A stretch of 64,000 nt of DNA from contig NZ_KB894806.1 in assembly GCF_000374645.1 (NCBI RefSeq), positions 97,257-161,256 of the forward strand. Reading direction: 5' to 3'. A program made the translations under genes and the position numbers. Of this stretch, positions 39,255 to 47,713 are shown one piece after another (position 1 is the stretch's first letter; each line of letters opens with the position of its first letter). The notes beneath the pieces were generated by a model, which saw only the letters and a program-made list of their open reading frames with translations, was not told where the DNA came from and did not search any database. Source of the stretch: Arhodomonas aquaeolei DSM 8974. Lineage in GTDB: Bacteria > Pseudomonadota > Gammaproteobacteria > Nitrococcales > Nitrococcaceae.

Positions 39255-39566
39255 TCCCTCCGTTTTTGTAAGTCCGCAGGACAGGTCGTACGGCGGGACG
39301 GAGGTCTATTCGTTGAAGTGGCGGCTGCTTCCGATCCAAGGGTCGACAGCGTTGGAAAGTCAGACTCGGCCCTGTATTCGCTTTGCGAGGGAAAGGCCTA
39401 GCAGCCTCATCTCTTAGTGTGTGCGCACAAAGTGCACGCTTCCGACTACAACTCAAAACAGCGGTCGAGTCACGACATGAATCATTTTTTGAGTCGGATG
39501 TACTCCATCACCCAAGAGTGATGAGCAAGAGAGTATTGGCCACTAAGCCACCAATAACCTAGCAAA
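39255..39566 (-). ncRNA. Candidate DRT3 non-coding RNA with CACACAC tract
   Basis: This 312-bp gene-free, AT-richer stretch lies directly downstream of drt3b, read on the same strand. It forms several hairpins: CATCAC-N6-GTGATG (about 39511-39528), ACTCAAAA pairing with TTTTGAGT around an inner GTCG/CGAC stem (39450-39500), GCAC-TTT-GTGC (39425-39435), and TCGC-AAA-GCGA (near 39380). Right after the GCAC/GTGC hairpin the minus strand reads CACACAC (39417-39423). As I recall recent DRT3 work, the system uses an RNA with an ACACAC template, which this would match. Ends are not defined by the sequence. Confidence 0.5.
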
Positions 39567-41558
39567 TCAGTACGTCTTCTTCAACTCTTTTTTTTCGAGG
39601 GAGTTTAGTAGATCGGTGCTTCCCCAGTTAACAAACCATACTAAGCGTTCCGCGGTGTTAATAAAATCGTCAATATCAGGTTTTGTTGGTCTTTTTCCTA
39701 AAATGTGCGCCCCTATTCTCCGGGCCCATTTTGTTTTCTTCTTTCTCTCAATATAGGGACACGAGAAAACGTCCAGGGCGAGGTGCGCGACCTCTGAATC
39801 ATTGAACACCGCACTTTTTTCTGCGTTTGTTATAATGTCATCTATCTTCGCCATGGTCAGATCTTTGATTTCGTTCATTCCCTCTCTGTTGCCAACATAA
39901 AAAAGAAGGGTAATGATTTCAAAATAAGATAGCTTTTTTCGTTCTTTAAAAGCGTTCAGCAAGACGCGTTCGTCAATAACAAACTCGTTTTCGAGTTCGC
40001 TGATAGAGAGTATTGCGTTGAGTCCCTCTATCAAAACGAAGTTATCCAGCCCCTGCTGGTCTTTAAAAGAGTCTGATTCTAAGAAGATTCGAGTTCTTTC
40101 GAAAATAAAGGATTTAACCTCCTTTTCTCGGTTTCTTAGGTATCGATCAGCAAACCTTGCCGCAAGTATTGACGACGCTGCTAGTTTGTACGAGCCATTA
40201 ACGGTTGGTGCCACATTATAGAAAAAGAAGCTGGCGTCGAGGATAGCTATACAAGCATTCTTGTAGTTCTCGATAGTCTCTGCGCTCGCGCCGCGTAAGT
40301 CATTGTTAACAAGTGATTTCAGCCGCTGAAACATTGCGGAGTTTACATACGGCGCTACTTCTTCGTACATGGTTTCGTTATAGGAACAGGTTGCTTTGAT
40401 TTGCTTTACGAAGCTGTCAGTCATGCTTTGTCGCCTATGTACCTTTAGGGGCAACAGCGCTCTAGGATTTGAATTTGAGCGTCTTAAGAATCCTTTCGTG
40501 TAATGGTCTATTGCTCGGTTTACGTCGTGAACAACCCTTGAGCGATTGGTTACAAAGGGTCTCCAGATCCCGAATGACTTTAAGGAATTATCCTTGAGGT
40601 TGTACATTTCGAGATGTTGGCAATAAATATTATATAAAATCCGTGATTGATGCTCGTTTTTTGCAAAAATATATACGTCGTCGACATAGCGCCTGATGGC
40701 GTAATCTTGACCGTGCTCTAAGTTGTGCCGGTCTCGCGCGAGCCGTAGCGTACGGAGGTCGATATCTTGGAAGATTATTTCGGCAAATATTCGGCTAATT
40801 TCTGGTCCGATTAAGATGCCGTTTGTTTCATTGTTGTTCGCTTTCTGGAGAAGTTGGTCAAATTCGTGCCCAAATGATTTTTTTCCAGATTTTAGGTTGC
40901 GCTTAATGAATGGCTTGTCTTTGAGTGCCCACGCAATGCTATGGGTGTAGATGCTGTCGAAGCATTTTGAAACGTCGAGACTTTTTAGAAAGGGGAAGCT
41001 TTCTTCTAGTCGCAAGTATTCATTGGAATCGAAAAATTTATGGAGCCTGGAGAAACCGCTGTATGCAAAATATGACGGGCTGTGCTTTGCGATATCGTCC
41101 TCGCTCTGTGGAGATATTTCATCTTCCACTTTGTACTTTTGTATATCGTCCCAAGAGTTTCCGTAATAATAGCGCTTAGCGGGTTTTAGGGGGGCCCTTA
41201 TGCTAACAGGGCTCAGGCTTGTGTAGTAGCAGATAAGTCGATCATACTTAGAATAAAAATCTCGAACCCTCAGTTCTGTGTGTGGGTGAGGTAGTGCGAG
41301 AACTCGGAAGCTATCGGAGTTCTTGCGTATCTTGTAAAAAAACGGGGCTGTGGCCTTTGGTTCTGCCGGCTGAGTGTGAAGAATTTTTTCAAAGAGCTGT
41401 TTGAATATCGGGTTTGTTTTTAATGCGTTTTCATTTCTGACGTTGTCGTAAAACCCCTCATTAGAAAATATTATGGGGACTTCGTATGGTGTTGTCTCTG
41501 TCAAGAGGGGCCGGTCTTTATCATTGGCCCGAATGCGATATCTTTTTTTAGAGGACAT
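39567..41558 (-). CDS. drt3b: Defence-associated reverse transcriptase Drt3b-like (UG8 type)
   Basis: The 663-residue protein has reverse transcriptase palm motifs: motif A LKSLDVSKCFDSIY (Asp195), the GILIGPEISRIFAEII segment, and the catalytic RRYVDDVYIF (Tyr291-Asp294). A helical C-terminal half of about 350 residues has no recognised domain. The partner gene upstream encodes a second, different reverse transcriptase and overlaps by 11 bp. Two fused-neighbour RTs of about 410 and 660 residues without maturase, endonuclease or template repeats fit type 3 defence-associated RTs. Base composition is much lower in GC than the flanks, indicating recent transfer. Confidence 0.82.
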   Translation of the reverse strand: MSSKKRYRIRANDKDRPLLTETTPYEVPIIFSNEGFYDNVRNENALKTNPIFKQLFEKILHTQPAEPKATAPFFYKIRKNSDSFRVLALPHPHTELRVRDFYSKYDRLICYYTSLSPVSIRAPLKPAKRYYYGNSWDDIQKYKVEDEISPQSEDDIAKHSPSYFAYSGFSRLHKFFDSNEYLRLEESFPFLKSLDVSKCFDSIYTHSIAWALKDKPFIKRNLKSGKKSFGHEFDQLLQKANNNETNGILIGPEISRIFAEIIFQDIDLRTLRLARDRHNLEHGQDYAIRRYVDDVYIFAKNEHQSRILYNIYCQHLEMYNLKDNSLKSFGIWRPFVTNRSRVVHDVNRAIDHYTKGFLRRSNSNPRALLPLKVHRRQSMTDSFVKQIKATCSYNETMYEEVAPYVNSAMFQRLKSLVNNDLRGASAETIENYKNACIAILDASFFFYNVAPTVNGSYKLAASSILAARFADRYLRNREKEVKSFIFERTRIFLESDSFKDQQGLDNFVLIEGLNAILSISELENEFVIDERVLLNAFKERKKLSYFEIITLLFYVGNREGMNEIKDLTMAKIDDIITNAEKSAVFNDSEVAHLALDVFSCPYIERKKKTKWARRIGAHILGKRPTKPDIDDFINTAERLVWFVNWGSTDLLNSLEKKELKKTY

Positions 41559-42792
41559 AGCGCCAGCACTTTTGGATTTGTCTTAGTTGGGATGATGAAA
41601 AATGCGTGAATATCCTGTTCTTGGCGCCATCAGAAAAAGAGAGCGTGAGTAATTCCCTGCGTTGCGCTGCGGTCGTGGCATCCTGAAACCTGGAAGATAC
41701 TTGGCCTTTTCTTGATAGGAGCGAAGCTTTGAGGAATCGGTCCAGGTGTTTTGTGGCAACGCTTTGGTCTATATCGATAAGAGGGTAACTATAATATATT
41801 CCTGCTAATCGGCGGGTGTGATGATTGATGTCATAAACGGAAAAATTTGAAGTTAGGTATTGCAGTCGATGGTGTAGCAATTTAAAGTTTCTGTTTTTTG
41901 TAAATTCTCGGAATGCGAGTACAATTTGTGTCTTCTTCTTTCTGACTTTAGACGGGGCGATATCAAGGTGGCATTCTCGCCTGCTGCTTCCTGTAGTGGT
42001 GACGTGAAAAACATAGCCTAAATATTCAAGATTGAAATTTCTTTTTGCAGTTGGCGATTTTAGGTTGGGCTGACCTTTTAGAGGGGTGGCGTAGCGAACA
42101 TGAGTTTTTCTTTTGTTGATTGCGAGTCCCGGTGGCAAGGATTCCTTGATGAAAGGGATGAAGTTCTTTGGAGAGGTGTCGTCTTTTGTGAAAATCACAA
42201 TGTCGTCGACATAGCGGGCGTAGAAATAGACGTGGTCATTGTTTATTAGGGTGTGGTCGAAGCCTTCCATTAACAGATCTGATAATGTATGGCCCAGTGG
42301 AAGCCCTCTTGGGATCCCTTTTCCACCCATCGAATTCCAGTGATCTATGAGATTGAGCGTGATAAGTCGCGTGCGAGGCGAAACGAGATCTCTTAAGGTG
42401 TTTTTTATGTGATTATACTCGAAGGACTCGTAGAACGACTTAATGTCCAGCCGATAAACAAGATAAGGTGTGCTTTCTTTTAAAAGCGCATAACAGTTGA
42501 GTGCGGCGTTATTTCTGTTGGTCGTCGGGCGGTTCAGTGCTCTTCGTAGATTTTGGGTGGTCTTTCTGATGATGAGGTCGTCAGAAATTTCTGTTGACCG
42601 AAGGATGTGTTTTCCTTTTACGTTTCCTTTTTTTAAGCCGATGAAGAAGTTTTGGTTATCGTTTGAGCGCCTCACGGAGTGCTGGATTGTACGCTCTCGG
42701 TCTACTGACATCTTGAGGGATGGATGAGCCAAGAAGTCGCTACGGTAGAGTTGACGTTCTAGCGTAAAGTAATTATAAGAGCTGTCGTACAC
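41548..42792 (-). CDS. drt3a: Defence-associated reverse transcriptase Drt3a-like (UG3 type)
   Basis: The 414-residue protein starts at GTG 42792, with AGGAA 8 bases upstream. RT motifs are YRLDIKSFYESF (Asp116 and Phe120), GIPRGLPLGHTLSDLLM (159-175), the catalytic YARYVDDIVIF (Tyr194-Asp197) and NLEYLGYVFHV. The C-terminal part resembles the thumb region of retron/Abi-type RTs, without the X/maturase or HNH domains of group II introns. It is the first gene of the pair and is translationally coupled to drt3b. The assignment to UG3 rests on gene pairing, order and size, since no alignment could be run. Confidence 0.82.
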   Translation of the reverse strand: MYDSSYNYFTLERQLYRSDFLAHPSLKMSVDRERTIQHSVRRSNDNQNFFIGLKKGNVKGKHILRSTEISDDLIIRKTTQNLRRALNRPTTNRNNAALNCYALLKESTPYLVYRLDIKSFYESFEYNHIKNTLRDLVSPRTRLITLNLIDHWNSMGGKGIPRGLPLGHTLSDLLMEGFDHTLINNDHVYFYARYVDDIVIFTKDDTSPKNFIPFIKESLPPGLAINKRKTHVRYATPLKGQPNLKSPTAKRNFNLEYLGYVFHVTTTGSSRRECHLDIAPSKVRKKKTQIVLAFREFTKNRNFKLLHHRLQYLTSNFSVYDINHHTRRLAGIYYSYPLIDIDQSVATKHLDRFLKASLLSRKGQVSSRFQDATTAAQRRELLTLSFSDGAKNRIFTHFSSSQLRQIQKCWRYVL

Positions 42793-42825
42793 GCGCTGTT
42801 TCCTGAATTCAACGAGTGTTCAAGA

Positions 42826-42838
42826 TGATACTGTATCA
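42826..42838. promoter_or_regulatory. Perfect dyad TGATAC-T-GTATCA upstream of drt3a
   Basis: A 13-bp inverted repeat lies 34-46 bp before the drt3a start, where a repressor or RNA polymerase would bind. Confidence 0.35.
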
Positions 42839-43327
42839 GAGGTTATCGGGCTGTCCATAGGTTGCGTTACTTTTGCCTACATTCCTGCGCGACGGAGAGG
42901 CCGCCACCACTCGATACCCGGCAAGCGACAGATAACGCCGGCCCGATACAGGCCTGTTACTTGCGTGGCCTCCTGGGCGATGGCCGCGGTTTTCCAGTAG
43001 GGCCCCGGCCCCCGCGGACGGACCCCAAGGTCAGCTCTAACATTCCAGCACCTAGCGGTGATGTTGCTGGTCTGACCCTGCCTGGCTGAATTGGACACCT
43101 CTTCGTCGCTGCCATTGATGAGGTGATCCATGAAGTACCATAGCCATGACGACGCGTTTAGCGTTGAGGCCGCTGAGTTGGCGCTACAAGCCGGCGTCCA
43201 GAACCAGGAGGGTGCTGCGCGGGTTTGCGTGTCAAAGCGGTATCTGCCCCCCGAAACCCGCGCGTCGCCCCCGTTTCCCGGCGGCGACGCGGTTGTTGCC
43301 GGAGCGGTCATTTTCCCGCCAACAACG
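42839..43327. other. Gene-free right flank of the DRT3 island
   Basis: Composition returns to high GC from about 42885. Short frames here (for example 43130-43393 plus and 42877-43311 minus) have no recognised similarity. A 10-bp perfect inverted repeat GCGCGGGTTT (43217-43226) / AAACCCGCGC (43254-43263) with a 27-nt loop is the only clear structure. The stretch could be the decayed remains of an element or the tctA 3' flank. I cannot define the island boundary. Confidence 0.5.
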
Positions 43328-44842
43328 TCAGTCCCGTCCCTCTTTGCTGAGGCGGGCCGTGCGCCTGCGGAAGGTCGACCACAGCGGCAGTAGCAGGAAC
43401 AGGGCGCTGAGGATCAGGAATACGGTGCTCGGCACGCTGTCGAAGAACGTGGTGTAGTCGCCGCGGCCGAGCAGCAGGGCGCGGCGGAAGTGCACCTCCA
43501 TCATCGGCCCGAGGATGAACCCCAGCAGCAGGGGGGCCGGCGGGTAGCGCAGGCGGATGAGGAAGTAGCCGATCACGCCGAAAATGAGCGTGCTGTAGAT
43601 GTCGAATACGCTGTTGCGCACGGAGTAGACGCCCACGCAGATGAAGAACAGCATCGCCGGGTAGAGCACGTGGTAGGGGATCGAGAGCATCCGCACCCAG
43701 ACGCGGATCAGTGGCAGGTTGAGGATCAGCAGCATGAAGTTGCCGATGCCGAAGCTGACCACCAGCCCCCAGAACATCTCCGGCTCGCTGGTCACGAGCA
43801 TGGGCCCCGGGGTGATGCCGTGGAGGATCATGGCGCCGAGCAGCACGGCCATCACCGCGTCGCCGGGGATGCCCAGGCTCAGGGTGGGGATGAAGGCGGC
43901 CTGCACCGCGGCGTTGTTGGCGGATTCCGGTGAGGCGACGCCGCGCAGCTCGCCCTTGCCGAACGCCTCCGGGTTCCTGCTGATCTTCTTCTCCGCGGCG
44001 TAGGACATGAATGCCGCGATCGCGGGGCCGGAGCCCGGGAGTGCGCCCACGAAGGCGCCGATGCCGGAGCCGCGCAGGATGGTCCGCCACAGGCCGGGCC
44101 ATTCCTCGCGCCTGGGCAGCATGGACCGGAAGGTCAGCCCGTCGGTCTTGAGGGGCTCGCGATGCGTCTGCCCCAGGTTGGCGAGGATCTCGCCGACCCC
44201 GAACAGGCCCATGGCCAGGGCCACGAGGTTGACGCCGTCGGAGAGTGCCAGCAGGCCGAAGGTGAAGCGTTCGGCGCCGGAGGTGTCGTCGATGCCCACC
44301 ATGCCCAGGGCGATACCGAGCACCACCATGGTCATGCCCTTCAGCGGCGAGCCCACCGAGAGCGTGGACGCGGCGACCAGGCCCAGCAGCATGATCGAGA
44401 AGTAGTCCTGGGCTCCGAAGTCCGTGGCGAAGGACGCAATCATCGGGGTGAAGCCGAGCACCATCACGAGGGCGAAGATGCCGCCGGTGAACGAGGCGAT
44501 GGCGGCGGTGAACAGGGCCACGCCCGGGCGGCCCTGCTTCGTGAGCTGGTTGCCGTCCAGGCAGGTCACCGCCGCGGAGGCCGTGCCCGGCAGATTCAGC
44601 AGTATGGCGGCGATGGAACCGCCGTACTGGGCGCCGTAGAAGATGCCCGCCAACATGATCAGCGCGATCGGCGGCGAGAGGTAATAGGTCAGCGGCAGCG
44701 CCAGGGAGATCGCCGCTAGGGGGCCGATGCCCGGCAGCACGCCCACGAACGTGCCCACCAGCACGCCCACGAAGCAGAACAGCAGCCCGTGCAGGGAGAA
44801 GGCGACGCCGGCGCCCAGCGCCAGGTTATGCAGGATATCCAT
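43328..44842 (-). CDS. tctA: Tripartite tricarboxylate transporter large permease TctA
   Basis: The 504-residue, highly hydrophobic protein is the large membrane subunit of a TctCBA-type secondary transporter for carboxylates. Diagnostic stretches are VGVLVGTFVGVLPGIGPLAAISLALPLTYYL, GIFYGAQYGGSIAAILLNLPGTASAAVTCLDGNQLTKQG and the duplicated GIGAFVGALPGSGPAIAAFMSYAAEKKISRNPEAFGKG with SANNAAVQAAFIPTLSLGIPG. About twelve membrane segments are expected. tctB lies 4 bp upstream. Confidence 0.94.
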   Translation of the reverse strand: MDILHNLALGAGVAFSLHGLLFCFVGVLVGTFVGVLPGIGPLAAISLALPLTYYLSPPIALIMLAGIFYGAQYGGSIAAILLNLPGTASAAVTCLDGNQLTKQGRPGVALFTAAIASFTGGIFALVMVLGFTPMIASFATDFGAQDYFSIMLLGLVAASTLSVGSPLKGMTMVVLGIALGMVGIDDTSGAERFTFGLLALSDGVNLVALAMGLFGVGEILANLGQTHREPLKTDGLTFRSMLPRREEWPGLWRTILRGSGIGAFVGALPGSGPAIAAFMSYAAEKKISRNPEAFGKGELRGVASPESANNAAVQAAFIPTLSLGIPGDAVMAVLLGAMILHGITPGPMLVTSEPEMFWGLVVSFGIGNFMLLILNLPLIRVWVRMLSIPYHVLYPAMLFFICVGVYSVRNSVFDIYSTLIFGVIGYFLIRLRYPPAPLLLGFILGPMMEVHFRRALLLGRGDYTTFFDSVPSTVFLILSALFLLLPLWSTFRRRTARLSKEGRD

Positions 44843-44846
44843 CAGA

Positions 44847-45290
44847 TCACCAGTGAATCGCCGCGACGGGGATGCCGAAGCTGTAGAGGAACACCACGAC
44901 GCCGAGCACGCTCAGCGCCACCGCGTTGGCCGCCGCCGAGACCGGCCGCAGCGGCTTCTCGGCCAGCGAGACCAGGATCACCATGACCAGCGTGGCGGGC
45001 ACCAGGCCGGCGCGCTCCAGCAGTGCGGCGAAGGCGACGAAGCCTGCGGAGACCATCAGGATCGGCCGGGGAATCCAGAAGTCCTTTTCCTTCTCCGAGT
45101 GCGCCACCTCCAGCACCAGCAGGATGGCGAACAGCAGCAGCACGGCCCCGACGATGACCGGGAAGAACCCCGGCCCCATGCGGCGCAGCGAGCCCATCGG
45201 GTAGTCGCTGCCGTGCCAGACGAAAAAGGCACCGACCAGGCCGAGCAGCGCTGCGGCACCGACCTGAAGCCAGTTGATTGGACGTGTCAT
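44847..45290 (-). CDS. tctB: Tripartite tricarboxylate transporter small subunit TctB
   Basis: The 147-residue membrane protein has four hydrophobic segments and the TctB family features MGSLRRMGPGFFPVIVGAVLLLFAILL and the C-terminal LYSFGIPVAAI. The ATG at 45290 follows a GGAGGAG site; a longer frame upstream is unsupported. It pairs with TctA, and the binding protein TctC is encoded at 50.6 kb on the other strand. Confidence 0.9.
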   Translation of the reverse strand: MTRPINWLQVGAAALLGLVGAFFVWHGSDYPMGSLRRMGPGFFPVIVGAVLLLFAILLVLEVAHSEKEKDFWIPRPILMVSAGFVAFAALLERAGLVPATLVMVILVSLAEKPLRPVSAAANAVALSVLGVVVFLYSFGIPVAAIHW

Positions 45291-45348
45291 TGATCGCTCT
45301 CCTCCTCCGAAAGTGCGGCGACCGTGCCGGGACCGGTTATCTATAGGG

Positions 45349-46152
45349 TCAGTAACCTCCGTGCGTGGGCGGCGCATCGCCCTCCGGTGTCGTGAAACGG
45401 CGCAGCAGGGCGTCGGTGGCGCGGGCCAGCAGGGCGGCGTCGGCGCCCACGGCGAGGAACCGGCAGCCGGCGGCAAGGTGCTCGCGGGCCCGGTCCTCGT
45501 TGAGCGTCAGCGCACCGGCGGGCTTGCCCGCCGCCTGAATGCGGCTGAACGCGTCGAGCACCGCCGCGTTGACCTCCGGGTGACCGGCCTCGCCGGGGTG
45601 GCCCATGTCGGCGGCGAGGTCGGCGGCGCCGATGAAGACACCGTCCACGCCGTCCACGGCCGCGATCCCGTCCAGGGCGGCCAGGCCGGCGCGGCTTTCC
45701 ACCTGCACCAGCACGCACAGCTGCTCGTGGCAGCGGTGCACGTAGCCCGCCACCCGGCCCCAGCGCGACGCCCGTGCCAGGCCGGCGCCGACGCCGCGAT
45801 GGCCGTGGGGCGGGTAGCGGGTGGCGGCGACGATGCGCCGCGCCTGCTCGACGCTCTCCACCATCGGCACCAGCAGGGTCTGGGCGCCGGCGTCGAGCAG
45901 CGGCTTGAGGGTGTCGGACTCGCCGTTGACGGGCCGCACCACCGGGTGCGCGGGATAGGGGGTCACCGCCTGCAGCTGGGTGAGGATCGAGCGTACGTCG
46001 TTGGGGCCGTGCTCGCCGTCGATCAGGACCCAGTCGAAGCCGGCGGCGGCGCCGATCTCGGTGGCGTAGGCGTCGGCCAGGGCGCACCACAGGCCGATCT
46101 GGGTGCGCCCCTCCCGCAGTGCCTGCCTGAAACGGTTCACGGGGAGTTCCAT
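45349..46152 (-). CDS. hpaI: HpcH/HpaI-type aldolase
   Basis: The 267-residue class II pyruvate aldolase has IGLWCALADAYATEIGAAAGFDWVLIDGEHGPND, the metal-binding VLVQVESRAGLAALDGIAAVDGVDGVFIGAADLAADMGH (Glu and Asp ligands) and HPVVRPVNGESDTLKPLLDAGAQTLLVPMVES. It would split 4-hydroxy-2-oxoheptane-1,7-dioate to pyruvate and succinic semialdehyde, given the neighbours HpaH and HpaG. Other 2-keto-3-deoxy acids remain possible substrates. Confidence 0.88.
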   Translation of the reverse strand: MELPVNRFRQALREGRTQIGLWCALADAYATEIGAAAGFDWVLIDGEHGPNDVRSILTQLQAVTPYPAHPVVRPVNGESDTLKPLLDAGAQTLLVPMVESVEQARRIVAATRYPPHGHRGVGAGLARASRWGRVAGYVHRCHEQLCVLVQVESRAGLAALDGIAAVDGVDGVFIGAADLAADMGHPGEAGHPEVNAAVLDAFSRIQAAGKPAGALTLNEDRAREHLAAGCRFLAVGADAALLARATDALLRRFTTPEGDAPPTHGGY

Positions 46153-46163
46153 CGCCGCCTCCG

Positions 46164-46967
46164 TTAGACGAACTGCAGCCCGATCGCGCCGAGCGGGCCG
46201 TAGTCCACGTGGAAGGTGTCTCCGGCGGACGCCGCCACCGGCCGGGTGAAGGAGCCGGCGAGCACGATCTCGCCGGCCCGGAGAGTGACGCCGTGCGGTG
46301 CCAGCTTGTTGGCCAGCCAGGCGATGCCCTTGGCGGGGTGGCCGAGCACGCCGGCGGCCACGCCGGTTTCCTCGACCACGCCGTTACGGCTGCATACCGC
46401 CGCGCTCCAGCGCAGGTCGACGTCGAACGGGCGGAAGGTGCGCCCCCCGAGCACCACGCCGGCGTTGGCGGCGTTATCCGAGATGGTGTCGAACACCTTG
46501 CGCGGGGCACCGGAGGCCGGGTCCACCTGGCGGACGCGGGCGTCGATGATCTCCAGCGCCGGGATGACGTACTCGGTGGCGCGCATCACGTCCAGCACGG
46601 TGCAGTCCGGGCCGGTCAGATCGCCGCAGAGGACGAACGCCAGCTCCACCTCCAGGCGCGGCACGATGAACCGCTCCACCGGGATCCCGCCGTTGTCCTC
46701 GAAGAACATGTCGTCGAGCAGGACGCCGTAGTCCGGCTCGTCGATGTGCGCGGACCGCTGCATGGCCCGGGAGGTGAGGCCGATCTTGTGGCCCATCACG
46801 CGGCGGCCGCGGGCCGCCTTCATGTCCACCCAGCGGCGCTGGATGGCATAGGCGTCCTCGAAGCCCAGCTCCGGGTACTGCAGGGTGAGATGGTCGATCT
46901 GGCTGCGGTCGCTCTCGGCGTGGTCGAGCCGTTCGGCCGCGTCGCGGATGGCGTCTTCACTGAGCAT
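46164..46967 (-). CDS. hpaH: 2-oxo-hept-4-ene-1,7-dioate hydratase HpaH-like
   Basis: The 267-residue protein belongs to the hydratase/decarboxylase branch of the FAH superfamily. Typical segments are [85 protein letters not shown] (metal-binding Glu residues) and ALEIIDARV. The ATG overlaps the hpaG2 stop by one base (TGATG). It adds water to the product of the HpaG decarboxylase/isomerase. Confidence 0.88.
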   Translation of the reverse strand: MLSEDAIRDAAERLDHAESDRSQIDHLTLQYPELGFEDAYAIQRRWVDMKAARGRRVMGHKIGLTSRAMQRSAHIDEPDYGVLLDDMFFEDNGGIPVERFIVPRLEVELAFVLCGDLTGPDCTVLDVMRATEYVIPALEIIDARVRQVDPASGAPRKVFDTISDNAANAGVVLGGRTFRPFDVDLRWSAAVCSRNGVVEETGVAAGVLGHPAKGIAWLANKLAPHGVTLRAGEIVLAGSFTRPVAASAGDTFHVDYGPLGAIGLQFV

Positions 46968-47713
46968 CACGGTGTCCTCGCGACGATGGTGTTGTGCAGG
47001 GCGCCGATGCCCTCGATCTCGGTGACCACCTCGTCGCCGGGCATGACGTTCACGGTGCCCTTTGGGGTGCCGGTGAGGATCACGTCGCCGGGCCGCAGGG
47101 TCATGAAGCTGCTGAAGTATTCGATCAGGAAGGGGACGTCGAAGATCATGTCCCGGGTGGTGCCTTCCTGCGTGGTCTCGCCGTTGACGCGGGTGGTGAG
47201 CCGCAGGTCCATCGGGTCGGGGATCTCCGCCGTGTCCGCCAGCCACGGGCCCATGGGCGTGCCGTTGTCGCGGCTCTTGATGCGGAAGTTGGGGCGGTAG
47301 AAGCCCTCGAGGTAGTTGCGCACCGCGTAGTCGTTGGCGACGGTGTAGCCGGCGATGTAGTCGTAGGCGTCCGCCCGTGCCACACGGCGGGCGGGCCGGC
47401 CGATCACCACCGTGAGCTCGCACTCGTAGTGCATGTTGGTGGCGTCGGCGGGCCGCGGCGTGAAGGCGCGGTGGCCCACCAGGGTGTTGGCGCCCTTGAG
47501 GAAGACCATGGGTTCATTCGGGGCGCTGGAGGCGATCTCGGCGGCGTGGTCGGCGTAGTTCAGGCCCAGTGCCAGGATCGTACCCGGCGTCACCGGGGGC
47601 AGCCAGACCACCTCGCTCTCCGCCACGTGGCGGCCGTCCGCCAGGCGCACCCGGCCGTTGTCCTCCCGGGCCTGATGGACCCGGCCCTCGAAGGCGATAC
47701 GTGCCCGCTTCAT
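46967..47713 (-). CDS. hpaG2: FAH-family HpaG-like decarboxylase/isomerase (subunit 2)
   Basis: The 248-residue fumarylacetoacetate-hydrolase-fold protein has [29 protein letters not shown], the metal site [17 protein letters not shown] (E-x-E), [26 protein letters not shown] [15 protein letters not shown] and [10 protein letters not shown]. It corresponds to one half of HpaG, which decarboxylates 5-oxo-pent-3-ene-1,2,5-tricarboxylate and isomerises the product. It overlaps hpaG1 by 4 bp. Confidence 0.87.
   Translation of the reverse strand: MKRARIAFEGRVHQAREDNGRVRLADGRHVAESEVVWLPPVTPGTILALGLNYADHAAEIASSAPNEPMVFLKGANTLVGHRAFTPRPADATNMHYECELTVVIGRPARRVARADAYDYIAGYTVANDYAVRNYLEGFYRPNFRIKSRDNGTPMGPWLADTAEIPDPMDLRLTTRVNGETTQEGTTRDMIFDVPFLIEYFSSFMTLRPGDVILTGTPKGTVNVMPGDEVVTEIEGIGALHNTIVARTP

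Noticed and set aside
39567..42792. Group II intron, retron or diversity-generating retroelement
   Set aside because: There are two RT genes with no maturase/HNH domain, no msr/msd, and no template/variable repeat pair with a target gene.
43130..43393. Small plus-strand gene MKYHSHDD
   Set aside because: No ribosome site, no similarity, and it ends in the antisense of tctA.
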